From assembly GCF_007994075.1 (NCBI RefSeq), contig NZ_VIWU01000001.1, forward strand, positions 1,364,001-1,428,000: DNA of 64,000 nt. Reading direction: 5' to 3'. The notes beneath the pieces were generated by a model. That model was not told the DNA's origin. It saw only the letters and a list, made by a program, of their open reading frames with translations, and ran no database searches. A program made the position numbers and the translations under genes. The stretch comes from Pseudonocardia hierapolitana (GTDB lineage Bacteria; Actinomycetota; Actinomycetes; Mycobacteriales; Pseudonocardiaceae). Below are positions 16,933 to 26,278 of the stretch, one piece after another; within the stretch, counting starts at the first letter, position 1, and every line of letters begins with the position of its first letter.

Positions 16933-18386
16933 CACGGACCACTGCACGGACGAGGGCGGCCGCAGGAACCCCGGGCGCCGCCGAGGTGCGGCACCCGACG
17001 CGCGCGGAGCGGGTGGCAACGGGACGAGCATTGCGGAGCGAGGTTCCCCGTTCCAGTCACGCCGAGCTGCCTCCCGCGCGCCGCGATCGGGATCCACTGG
17101 AGCTGCTGAGCTCGCAGGACGCGACCCGGGTACAGGAGCTGCTGCCCATCCGGTACGCCCGGATGGCGGTCTCGCCGTTCACGTTCTACCGGGGCGCGGC
17201 GCAGGTCATGGCCGACGACCTCGCCTCCACCCCCCGCACCGGGCTCACCGTCCAGGCGTGCGGTGACGCGCACCTGTCCAACTTCGGGCTCTTCGCCTCC
17301 CCGGAGCGTCGCCTGGTCTTCGACATCAACGACTTCGACGAGACGCTGCCCGGGCCGTGGGAGTGGGACGTCAAGCGTCTCGCGACCAGCGTCGAGGTCG
17401 CCGGCCGGGAGAACGGCTACCCGGCCAAGGAGCGGCGCGCGATCGTCGAGGCGTCGGTCGCCGCCTACCGGAACTGCATGCGTGATCTCGCCGGGAAGAC
17501 CTCGCTCGAGGTCTGGTACACCCACATCACCTCCGACGAGCTGGCCGAGCGGTTCGGCTCGCAGGTGTCCCGGTCCGGGCGGAAGCTGCTCTCCAAGACC
17601 TTCGCGAAGGCACGCACTCGCGGCAACCTCGGGGCGCTGCGGCGCTTCGTCGGGGAGCAGGACGGGCAGCAGCGCCTGCTGGCCGACGCCCCGCTCGTCG
17701 TCCCGGTCCGGGACCTCGTGGAGCCCGGAACCGACCCGGACGAGCTGGCTGCCCAGTTGCGGGACATGCTCGCCCGGTACCGCGAGACGCTCGAGCCGGA
17801 ACGGCGGGCCCTCTTCGACCGGTTCCAGCTGGTCGACATGGCGCGCAAGGTCGTCGGGGTCGGCAGTGTAGGCACTCGGTGCTGGATGCTCCTGCTGCTC
17901 GGCACCGACGAGCGGGACCCGTTGTTCCTGCAGGCCAAGGAGGCTGAGCCGTCGGCGCTGGAGGCCTACGTCGGGCGCAGCGAGTACGACAACGCCGGCC
18001 AACGGGTGGTGGTCGGGCAGCGGCTCATGCAGACGGTCAGCGACATCTTCCTCGGCTGGATCCGGGTCTCCGGCTTCGACGGCCGTCGCCGCGACTTCTA
18101 CCTCCGTCAGCTGCGGGACTGGAAGGGCTCGGCCGAGGTGGAGACGATGCTCCCTGCGGGGATGAAGGCGTACGGGGAGCTGTGCGGGTGGACGCTCGCC
18201 CGCGCTCACGCCCGATCCGGGGACCGGATCGCGATCGCCGCCTACCTCGGCTCCGGGGCCTCCTTCGACGTCGCTGTCGCCGAGTTCGCCCGCCGGTACG
18301 CCGACCGCAACACCGACGACCACGGCGCGCTCGTCTCGGCAATCGGCTCGGGGCAGGTCGTGGCCGCGGAGCCGTTGATCGACTGA
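16929..18386 (+). CDS. DUF2252 family protein (kinase-like fold)
   Basis: A 485-residue protein of the DUF2252 family. Characteristic blocks are RVQELLPIRYARMAVSPFTF and FYRGAA (about residues 75-100), VQACGDAHLSNFGLFASPER and LVFDINDFDETLPGPWEWDV (about residues 108-145), and later RKVVGVGSVGTRCWMLLL. The GDAHLSNFG and DINDFDE motifs resemble the catalytic and metal-binding loops of aminoglycoside-phosphotransferase-like kinases, so a small-molecule kinase activity is plausible but unproven. The ATG at 16929 overlaps the amphi-Trp stop. Confidence 0.88.
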   Translation: MTRTTARTRAAAGTPGAAEVRHPTRAERVATGRALRSEVPRSSHAELPPARRDRDPLELLSSQDATRVQELLPIRYARMAVSPFTFYRGAAQVMADDLASTPRTGLTVQACGDAHLSNFGLFASPERRLVFDINDFDETLPGPWEWDVKRLATSVEVAGRENGYPAKERRAIVEASVAAYRNCMRDLAGKTSLEVWYTHITSDELAERFGSQVSRSGRKLLSKTFAKARTRGNLGALRRFVGEQDGQQRLLADAPLVVPVRDLVEPGTDPDELAAQLRDMLARYRETLEPERRALFDRFQLVDMARKVVGVGSVGTRCWMLLLLGTDERDPLFLQAKEAEPSALEAYVGRSEYDNAGQRVVVGQRLMQTVSDIFLGWIRVSGFDGRRRDFYLRQLRDWKGSAEVETMLPAGMKAYGELCGWTLARAHARSGDRIAIAAYLGSGASFDVAVAEFARRYADRNTDDHGALVSAIGSGQVVAAEPLID

Positions 18387-18492
18387 GGCAGAAGACGCGT
18401 CCGGTCGCCCAGACTCATCCGCCTCGGGCGGTGCTGACGTCGTGCGCGGAGTAGAGCCTTCGGTGGTCGGCGAAGACGAAGGAGGAGCTGCG

Positions 18493-19020
18493 ATGACGAT
18501 CGGTCCGGTGCAGTTGTTGGTGCTCGGGTTCGACCGTCCGGAATTCCACGGGGAGATCCGGGCGGAGCTGGAGCGCCTGCGCGACAACGACACGGTTCGG
18601 GTGATCGACTTCCTCGGCGTGCACAAGACGGCGGGAGGCGAGGTGACGGCGCTGAAGGAGAGCCAGCTCGCCGCCGAGGAGATGGTGGAGTTCGGGGCGC
18701 TGGTCGGCGCGCTGGTGGGGCTGGGCGAAGGCGTGGGAGTCGAGGCGGGCGCAGCCGCCGGGGCCGAGCGGGTCGCCGACCAGGGCGGTGTGTTCGGAGA
18801 GGAAGCGTGGGATGCGCTCGCCGAGATCCCGGAGGACTCCGCGGCCGCGCTCATCCTGCTCGAACACCGCTGGGCGATCCCGCTGCGGGACGCGATCATG
18901 CGGGCTCGCGGGGTGCGGTTGGCATCGGAGTTCATCAGCCCGCTGGACCTGGTCGCGGTGGGGCTCGTCGAGGCGGAAGAAGCCGAAGCGCTCGCTGCGA
19001 TGTCGGCGGACACGGTCTGA
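18493..19020 (+). CDS. DUF6325 family protein
   Basis: A 175-residue protein. The opening MTIGPVQLLVLGFDRPEFHG and the first domain with VRVIDFLGVHKTAGGEVTAL are typical for DUF6325, which grew out of the DUF1269 family. A Gly/Ala-rich segment (LVGALVGLGEGVGVEAGAAA) may enter or touch the membrane, followed by AALILLEHRWAIPLRDAIMR and a final helix. The function is unknown; members are often stress-induced. The ATG at 18493 follows a strong GAAGGAGGAG site. A 28-codon Arg-rich gene follows 17 bases later. Confidence 0.82.
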   Translation: MTIGPVQLLVLGFDRPEFHGEIRAELERLRDNDTVRVIDFLGVHKTAGGEVTALKESQLAAEEMVEFGALVGALVGLGEGVGVEAGAAAGAERVADQGGVFGEEAWDALAEIPEDSAAALILLEHRWAIPLRDAIMRARGVRLASEFISPLDLVAVGLVEAEEAEALAAMSADTV

Positions 19021-19037
19021 ACAGGGGTGGTGTAGCG

Positions 19038-19124
19038 ATGTTGGGACCTCACCGGCGGATCGCGCGCCGAACTGGTCGCCGCACGGGGCGGCGCGTCGCC
19101 CGGCGGCTGGTGCGGCGCCGATGA
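19038..19124 (+). CDS. Arginine-rich micro-protein
   Basis: A 28-residue product, MLGPHRRIARRTGRRTGRR followed by VARRLVRRR, with about half of its residues Arg. The ATG at 19038 follows AGGGGTGG, 17 bases after the DUF6325 stop, and a perfect hairpin terminator comes 12 bases after its stop, so it looks like the last gene of a two-gene transcript. Such a peptide would bind nucleic acid or acidic membranes; the role is unknown. Confidence 0.5.
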   Translation: MLGPHRRIARRTGRRTGRRVARRLVRRR

Positions 19125-19136
19125 GCTAGGGCACTC

Positions 19137-19166
19137 GGGCCGGCCGGGGTCTCCCCCGGCCGGCCC
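19137..19166 (+). terminator. Strong GC hairpin terminator
   Basis: A perfect 13-bp stem, GGGCCGGCCGGGG and its complement CCCCGGCCGGCCC, closes a TCTC tetraloop immediately after the DUF6325/micro-protein unit and before the convergent DHA2 transporter. No T-run follows. It could act in both directions. Confidence 0.75.
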
Positions 19167-19293
19167 GACCTCGATCAACCACCGCTGGAAGGCCATCCGG
19201 CCGCAGCACCGGACGCGGGAAGTACGAGGCGGAGGCGGTGTTGGATCGCAGGCGTGCTCGACGAACGGGGCTCCGGCAATGGGCCGCGCTTCG

Positions 19294-20892
19294 TCAGCCG
19301 AGGACCAGGTCGCCCGAACCGGAGGGTTTGGGATCCGGGAGCCGCCCCATGCGGAACGAGTTGATCAATCCGGCGAGGGCGGCGACGAGCGGCACCAGCA
19401 GCGCGATCTGGAGGGCGAGCGGCCGGGCTTCGGTGTTGATGCGCATGATCTCGTCACGGATCTCCGCCGGCTCCTCGGCCAGCAGGCGGGAGAGCTCGGT
19501 GTTGCTCATGACCTGGGCGTCGCGCTCGAGCGCGGTCGCGACCCGCTGTTGATCGGCGGGCGGGAGCACCGTGCTCTCCTCCGTCCGGCTGGTGAAGGTG
19601 GCCGAGAGTGCGGCGAGCATGACGGCGCCTGCGAGGGCCAGGCCGAGCGACAGTCCGAACGATCCCGCCGCCGAGTTCACGCTGGCCGCCTCGCTGGCCC
19701 GCGCCTCCGGGATCGGGGAGAGCGTGTAGTTGTTCAGCTGCGAGACCAGCAGCCCCAGCCCTGTCCCCGCGACCGCCAGCGGGACGAGGAGGGCCCAGCC
19801 GAACTCCGCCCGCGGCACGATCGGGATCAGCAGGGAAGTCCCGATCGCGAAGAGCAGGAACCCCCATCGGACGACGGTGCTCGGGCGCCGTCGGCCTGCC
19901 CGCTTCCCCGCGATCAACGCCACCGCGAACATGCTGAGCGACAGCGGGGCGAGCGACAGCCCCGCCTGCAACGCGTTGTACTCGAGCACCATCTGCAGGT
20001 AGATCGGGAGCGCGATCATCATTCCGCCGAGCGCGATCTGCTGAAGACACTGCTGCGAGACGCCGACCTGGAACAGCGCCGACCGGAACAGGTCCGGATC
20101 GAGCAGGGCGGGCCGCTCGCGGCGCTTGCGCCGCACCAGCCAGAAGCCGAGCCCGACGATCGCGGCCACGCCCATGACCATGAGCGCCCCGACGAACTCG
20201 CCGCCCTCCTGCCAGACCAGGACGCCGAGCACGACGCCGCCCATGCCCAGCACCGAGAGCATCGCACCCACCAGGTCCACACCCCGTGCCCCTGTGTAGG
20301 GCACGTCGCGCACGAGCCGGATCCCGGAGAGGACGACGGCGATGACGACGACCTCGAGCGCGAAGCCCAGCCGCCAGGTCACGAAGGTGGTGATGAATCC
20401 GCCGAGCAGCGGCCCGACCGCCGCGGCGATCGCGGCCGCCGCCCCGACCAGGGCATACACCTTCTTCCGTGCCCCGCCCTCGAAATTTCCGTGAATGAGC
20501 GACTGCATTGCCGGCAGCAACAGCGAGGCGCCGATACCACCCACGATGGCCCAGAAGACGATGATGGCGGTCAGGCCTTGCGCGACGGTCATCGCCGTGG
20601 CGCCGACGGCGTAGCCCAGCAGTCCTGTCACGTAAGCGGCCTTGCGCCCGACGAGATCGCCGACCTTGCCGCCGATCAGGATGAACGCGGCGGACACCAG
20701 CGCCTCCAGCGCGATCGCCGATTGCACGCCGCTGACGGTCGTATCCAGGTCGCGCACCACCGCCGAGATCGAGACGTTCATCAGCGACGTGTCGACGACG
20801 AGAACGAACATCGCCATCGCCAGCAGGACGGCGAGCAGCTTCTGCCGGCCCGCCACGCGCTCGGGACCGGCGATTCCAGACCGATCGGCCAT
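19294..20892 (-). CDS. MFS transporter, DHA2 (14-span) drug exporter type
   Basis: A 532-residue inner-membrane carrier. The first helix KLLAVLLAMAMFVLVVDTSL with LMNVSI is the DHA2 motif, and GGKVGDLVGRKAAYVTG is the loop 2-3 MFS signature; about 14 spans follow. Such proteins export drugs, dyes or metabolites using the proton gradient. A non-membrane segment with SRTEESTVLPPADQQRVATA lies before the last span and is unusually long. The ATG at 20892 is chosen because sequence upstream in the frame is not family-like. No adjacent TetR regulator was seen. Confidence 0.88.
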   Translation of the reverse strand: MADRSGIAGPERVAGRQKLLAVLLAMAMFVLVVDTSLMNVSISAVVRDLDTTVSGVQSAIALEALVSAAFILIGGKVGDLVGRKAAYVTGLLGYAVGATAMTVAQGLTAIIVFWAIVGGIGASLLLPAMQSLIHGNFEGGARKKVYALVGAAAAIAAAVGPLLGGFITTFVTWRLGFALEVVVIAVVLSGIRLVRDVPYTGARGVDLVGAMLSVLGMGGVVLGVLVWQEGGEFVGALMVMGVAAIVGLGFWLVRRKRRERPALLDPDLFRSALFQVGVSQQCLQQIALGGMMIALPIYLQMVLEYNALQAGLSLAPLSLSMFAVALIAGKRAGRRRPSTVVRWGFLLFAIGTSLLIPIVPRAEFGWALLVPLAVAGTGLGLLVSQLNNYTLSPIPEARASEAASVNSAAGSFGLSLGLALAGAVMLAALSATFTSRTEESTVLPPADQQRVATALERDAQVMSNTELSRLLAEEPAEIRDEIMRINTEARPLALQIALLVPLVAALAGLINSFRMGRLPDPKPSGSGDLVLG

Positions 20893-21101
20893 GGGAACCT
20901 CGCATCCGGTCTCCGCGCACGAGCGCGCTCCCAGTCGATGCAGGTCACCGTGACAGCCGCCGGGAAGAGCGGCATCACCCCCAGCGGGTGACGCGCGAGA
21001 GGCCGATGCCCGCGACGGTGTAACACCGGACACGGCCGGGACTGCCGCGGTCGCCCCCGGCGGCTCCACCGAGCATGGACCGTTCCGCCGAGGAGGCCAT
21101 C

Positions 21102-21182
21102 GTGAAGATCGCGCTCATCATCGCAGCGGTACTCGTACTCGTGCTCGGAGCGGTTGTCGTCGCCCGCCGGTCCGCGTGCTGA
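21102..21182 (+). CDS. Single-span membrane micro-protein
   Basis: A 26-residue product, MKIALIIAAVLVLVLGAVVV then ARRSAC, starting at GTG 21102 directly behind GAGGAGGCCATC, an ideal ribosome site. It is one hydrophobic helix with a basic C-terminus ending in Cys. An in-frame ATG at 21075 would add nine residues. It sits 31 bases before the SpoIIAA-like gene, so the two are probably co-transcribed. Confidence 0.5.
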   Translation: MKIALIIAAVLVLVLGAVVVARRSAC

Positions 21183-21213
21183 CACCATCGTCCGGGTCCC
21201 TGGGAGGGTGGAC

Positions 21214-21630
21214 ATGTTCGAGCGGATCAGCGGAATGCCGACAGGGACCTTCGGGTTCGAAGCCGTCGGAAAGGTCGACGACGACGACGTCGAGGACACG
21301 GTCGGCCCCGTCCTGCGCAACCACATAGCGCAGGGCGGGAAGGTGCGTGTCCTGTACCTGCTCGGTCCCCGGATGCGGAAGTACGAGGCGGACGCATTCG
21401 GCGAGGAGGTCCGCTCCGTGGCGCGTCATCCCTCGGCGTACGAGAAGGTGGCGGTCGTGACCGACGAGGAGTGGCTACGGCCGGCGCTGCGGCTTCTTTC
21501 GGTGCTTGCACCCGGGCAGATCCGCGGCTTCCCCGTGAGCGCGCTGGAAGCGGCGAAGTCCTGGCTCGCCGAAGGGTTCGAGGAACGGGGAAGGCCGCTC
21601 ACGACCCCCTCGGGCTCGCCCCACGGATAG
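21214..21630 (+). CDS. SpoIIAA-like/STAS domain protein
   Basis: A 138-residue protein of the SpoIIAA-like group (PF11964): it begins MFERISGMPTGTFGFEAVGK, has VRVLYLLG and a KVAVVTDEEWLRPALRLLSV block, and ends PGQIRGFPVSALEAAKSWLA, the usual closing helix. Members adopt a STAS fold and may bind nucleotides or lipids; their role in sporulation is not implied. The ATG at 21214 gives a family-like N-terminus. The end overlaps the convergent DUF1622 gene by 32 bases. Confidence 0.85.
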   Translation: MFERISGMPTGTFGFEAVGKVDDDDVEDTVGPVLRNHIAQGGKVRVLYLLGPRMRKYEADAFGEEVRSVARHPSAYEKVAVVTDEEWLRPALRLLSVLAPGQIRGFPVSALEAAKSWLAEGFEERGRPLTTPSGSPHG

Positions 21631-21985
21631 AGCCGGCTTCACGACGGCCGCGCCTCCACGGCAATGCCCCGTCGATCTCGATCTGCAGCGAGAAGCTGAG
21701 GAAAGTCCGGATCAGGACGATCAGACCGAGCACGAGCACGTTGTCCACGGTGGGCGCAACGGCGACGGTCTTGATGAGATCCGCTGCGACCAGGATCTCC
21801 AAGCCGAGCAGCAGACTCCCGCCGATGCTCTCACGCAGCTCGGCGTAGGTGCGACGACCATCCGACGTGTGGACCCACCCGATCGCAGCGCGCACGCCCG
21901 ACCACGCGATTCCCACGACGAGCACCCCGACACCCAGTAACTCCACGCCGGTCGCGACGTGCTCCATCGTCTCAGTGAAGGTCAC
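21599..21985 (-). CDS. DUF1622 membrane protein
   Basis: A protein of about 128 residues with three membrane spans: TGVELLGVGVLVVGIAWSGV, a span around GSLLLGLEILVAADLIKTVA and VDNVLVLGLIVLIRTFLSFS. The ESIGGSLLLGLEILVAADLI block and the closing TFLSFSLQIEIDG are diagnostic for DUF1622 (PF07784), of unknown function. The start is uncertain: GTG 21985, ATG 21967 or ATG 22045 are all in frame, and the family usually begins shortly before the first helix. It is co-directional with DUF7144 paralogue 3 upstream. Confidence 0.8.
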   Translation of the reverse strand: MTFTETMEHVATGVELLGVGVLVVGIAWSGVRAAIGWVHTSDGRRTYAELRESIGGSLLLGLEILVAADLIKTVAVAPTVDNVLVLGLIVLIRTFLSFSLQIEIDGALPWRRGRREAGSIRGASPRGS

Positions 21986-22077
21986 GGAATCCGCCCAAAG
22001 CTCTAGTGCAGTGTCCCCGCACGGTGCCGACGCCGGAACGGGCACGCATCGTCCGGGGCGGGTGGGTGGGGCGGGCA

Positions 22078-22098
22078 GCCGATGTCATTCGCATCGGC
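22078..22098 (-). terminator. Candidate hairpin terminator after DUF7144 paralogue 3
   Basis: GCCGATG-TCATTCG-CATCGGC, a 7-bp perfect stem with a 7-base loop, lies just beyond the stop of the minus-strand gene at 22108. No T-run. Confidence 0.4.
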
Positions 22099-22107
22099 CA
22101 GGGTGGA

Positions 22108-22542
22108 TCACGACGTGTCGTCACGAGCGTCGCGGTAGGTGGCGAGTGCCCAGATGATGGCGACTTCGAGGGCGATGATCAGTACGGACCACAGCGGGTG
22201 GTAGGGGATGAAGAGGAAGTTGGCGACGAGGCCGAGCGCACCGAGCCCGATCCCGACGACCCGGCCCCAGGCCCGTCCCCGGAGAACCGCGATTCCAACG
22301 ACCGCGACGAGGATTCCCAGTAGCAGGTGCAGCCAGCCCCACATCGCGATGTCAGCCGAGTAGATGTAGTTCGGCGTCGTCACATAGATTTTGTCGTCCA
22401 CGAGCGCGGCGATCCCGACGAGCGCGTGGAACACCCCGACGACGACCATCAACGTCCCGGCGAACACGACGAGGCCGGTGACCAGACCGGGCTCTGTCTG
22501 CGTCGGGGGCGTCACCGGCGCGGGCGTGGACTCGGCACACAT
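22108..22542 (-). CDS. DUF7144-family four-span membrane protein (paralogue 3)
   Basis: A 144-residue third copy of the family: VFAGTLMVVVGVFHALVGIA, the DIAMWGWLHLLLGILVAVVG span, a third span in VVGIGLGALGLVANFLFIPY and LIIALEVAIIWALATYRDAR at the end. The ATG at 22542 follows GAGGAG at good spacing; ATG 22563 is a weaker alternative. It is separated by about 6.2 kb from the other two copies, so the stretch between may have expanded by duplication and insertion. The function is unknown. Confidence 0.85.
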   Translation of the reverse strand: MCAESTPAPVTPPTQTEPGLVTGLVVFAGTLMVVVGVFHALVGIAALVDDKIYVTTPNYIYSADIAMWGWLHLLLGILVAVVGIAVLRGRAWGRVVGIGLGALGLVANFLFIPYHPLWSVLIIALEVAIIWALATYRDARDDTS

Positions 22543-22702
22543 CTGCGGCTCCTCATCCGGCATTCGGCCCGCTGACCGTTGCCGAAACGGTGGGCACCCG
22601 GCCACGCCCGGCACGGGTGAAAGCCCACCGCGATCTGCGCCCACGTCAGCCGCCGGAGCGCGGCGGAGGCAGATCAAGCACAGATCAAGCACAGCACAGC
22701 GC

Positions 22703-23390
22703 TCACCGCAGGCGAACACTGCGAGCCCGGGGCGCTCCCCGAGGAACGCGCGAGGCCCCCTCCCCACCCAGCAGGAACGAGCCGGACCGGTGACCCCGCC
22801 ACAGCCGCGGCCGCCGGCGCTGCACGGCCTCGCCGACCGGGAACTCCTGCCCCTGCCCGTCGCCGAGGCTCACCAGCCACCTGCGCTCCTCGCCGGGAGC
22901 CGTGACCCCGCCGAGCGTCCAGGCCCGCTCCAACTCCGGATGCCGCGCGACGGCCTGGGCGTCCGCCGGGTACAGCTCCAGCCAGATCGGGACCCGGACC
23001 ATGCGGCGGCTCACCCAGGGCACCAGGTCGCCGGCCGCGTCACGCTGCTGCCGGCAGCGACCCACCGTTCGTCATGACACCCACCCCGGACAGCTCGGTC
23101 CAGGCCAGGCGCACGACGACCTTCCCGCGCCCGTCCCGCACCCGGATCCCCTCGTGGTCCACCACGAGCCGGGTGGGTAGCCGACGGCGCGTGACCAGCA
23201 CCCAGGCGTAGAGGAGAACGGTCAGCAGACCGGCGCCGCCGGCGATCAGCCGCACGGCCGTCTCCTCCGGCCCTGCGACGAAGGAGGCCAGGCAGCCCGC
23301 GGCGACCAGCAGGACGAGCACGTGGCCGATCCACCGCACGACACGGGCGGATCGGTCGCGAGCTGTGAGGTCGATCTCGTCCGCCGCCAC
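22703..23390 (-). pseudogene. Frameshifted membrane protein with PH-like domain
   Basis: Two adjacent minus-strand frames together read as one protein. The first half starts at GTG 23390 (VAADEIDLTARDRSARVVRW), carries two membrane spans (VLVLLVAAGCLASFVAG and a GGAGLLTVLLYAWVLVTRRR span) and a beta-rich part (TRLVVDHEGIRVRDGRGKVV). It stops at a TGA near 23040 after MTNGGSLPAAA. The natural continuation, DLVPWVSRRMVRVPIWLELY through EERRWLVSLGDGQG, is in another frame ending at 22703. A one-base shift at about 23040-23065 would rejoin them. Sequencing error, a recent mutation or real loss of function cannot be told apart here. Confidence 0.6.
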
Positions 23391-23512
23391 GACGGATGAG
23401 CGTAGGACGAGCGGTCCTCGTCGCGGGCCGGTTCGGCGAACACCGTGTGAGCCCGCTCCCAGCATGCGGACGCCGATGGATCGTGGACCGGACAAGTGGC
23501 ACCCTTGCAGGT

Positions 23513-23596
23513 ATGCATGCGCTGACCCTGCGACTCGTGGCCCGCCGCCACGTGGATCTGCGCCGGGTGAGCAGCGCGCTCTGTCGGTCCCGCTGA
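23513..23596 (+). CDS. Sulfur-operon leader peptide (RRHVDL type)
   Basis: A 27-residue peptide, MHALTLRLVARRHVDLRRVS then SALCRSR. It matches the short leader peptides found upstream of sulfite-reductase and cysteine operons in actinobacteria, with the RRHVDLxRVSSALC core and a late Cys codon. By analogy with these leaders, ribosome stalling at the Cys codon when cysteine is scarce would change downstream expression. It lies 87 bases before the sulfite reductase start. The match is to the remembered family consensus; no search was possible. Confidence 0.8.
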   Translation: MHALTLRLVARRHVDLRRVSSALCRSR

Positions 23597-23683
23597 TCTC
23601 GCGCCCCGACCCCACCACCTCAGCTCCGAGCCCCGCCGCCAGTCCCGCGCGGTGCGGCCGTGCTGCGATCCGGAGGCACCGCC

Positions 23684-25344
<1,661 letters not shown>

Positions 25345-25348
<4 letters not shown>

Positions 25349-25500
25349 GCGAGAGAGCCGTTCCGTTCTACTGCCCGTACTGCGGCGACGAGGACCTGCG
25401 CCCGTCGGAGGCGTCGCACGGCGCCTGGTACTGCGCGGCCTGCTTGCGCACCTTCTCGCTGAAGATGATCGGTATCGGAGTCCCGGAGGTTACCCGGTGA
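25345..25500 (+). CDS. Small zinc-ribbon protein of the sulfite reductase operon
   Basis: A 51-residue protein with two CxxC knuckles, FYCPYCGDEDLRPSE and WYCAACLRTFSLK, forming a rubredoxin-like zinc ribbon. The ATG overlaps the reductase stop (ATGA), so translation is coupled. Similar small proteins sit between sulfite reductase and cysH in many actinobacteria. It may bind a metal or help assemble or feed electrons to the reductase; this is inference from position. Confidence 0.75.
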
Positions 25501-25573
25501 GCGGAGCTTGCGGAGCGAACAGTCGACACAGCGTCCCCGCGAAGCGGACGACCGAGCGCAGCGAGGGAGAACG

Positions 25574-26278
25574 ATGAGTGTTGCCACCGAAGTCGATCTA
25601 CGTGCGCTGGCCGAGCGCGGCGCGACCGAGCTCGGCCCGGACGCGACGGCGCAGCAGGTGCTCGCCTGGGCCGCCGAGACGTTCGACAAGCGCATGATCG
25701 TGGCGTCGAACATGCAGGACGCGGTGCTCGTCGAGCTGGCCGCGAAGGCCCGCCCGGGTGTCGACGTGCTGTTCCTCGACACCGGCTACCACTTCGCCGA
25801 GACGATCGGCACCCGCGACGCCGTCGAGACCGTCTACGACGTGCGGATCGTCAACGCGCGGCCGGAGCACACGGTCGCCGAGCAGGACTCGCTGCTCGGC
25901 AAGGACCTGTTCGCCCGTGATCCCAACCAGTGCTGCGCGCTGCGCAAGGTCGCGCCGCTGCAGAACACCCTCGCCGGGTACGACGCGTGGGTCACCGGCG
26001 TGCGCCGGGTGGAGGCGCCGACCAGGGCGAACACCCCGCTCGTCACGTACGACGAGAAGTTCGGGCTCGTGAAGATCAACCCGATCGCCGCGTGGACCGA
26101 CGAGGAGATGGATGCCTACATCGCCGAGCACAACGTGCTGGTGAACCCGCTGGTCGCCGAGGGCTACCCGTCGATCGGCTGCGCGCCGTGCACGGCGAAG
26201 CCGGCCCCTGGCGCCGACAAGCGCTCCGGGCGCTGGGCGGGCACCGGCAAGATCGAGTGCGGGCTGCACGTCTCATGA
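25574..26278 (+). CDS. cysH: Phosphoadenylyl/adenylyl-sulfate reductase (APS reductase type)
   Basis: Reduces activated sulfate to sulfite with thioredoxin. The 234-residue protein has the PP-loop-like fold with MIVASNMQDAVLVELA and VLFLDTGYHFAET. Two cluster-binding pairs, NQCCALRKV (about residues 119-121) and GCAPCTAKP (about residue 204), show a 4Fe-4S cluster, the mark of APS rather than PAPS reductases. The catalytic Cys lies in KIECGLH at the C-terminus. The absence of an APS kinase in the operon fits. The ATG at 25574 follows GGGAGAACG; the stop overlaps cysD. Confidence 0.94.
   Translation: MSVATEVDLRALAERGATELGPDATAQQVLAWAAETFDKRMIVASNMQDAVLVELAAKARPGVDVLFLDTGYHFAETIGTRDAVETVYDVRIVNARPEHTVAEQDSLLGKDLFARDPNQCCALRKVAPLQNTLAGYDAWVTGVRRVEAPTRANTPLVTYDEKFGLVKINPIAAWTDEEMDAYIAEHNVLVNPLVAEGYPSIGCAPCTAKPAPGADKRSGRWAGTGKIECGLHVS

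Noticed and set aside
16899..19196. Very long open frame on the minus strand across DUF2252 and DUF6325
   Set aside because: It runs opposite to well-supported genes, has no recognisable domain and shows biased low-complexity composition; it is a by-product of GC-rich codon use.
25500..25573. Repeated GAGCGGAGCTTGCGGAGC-like text between the zinc-ribbon gene and cysH
   Set aside because: Short, imperfect and made of common GC-rich words; not enough to call a repeat element.
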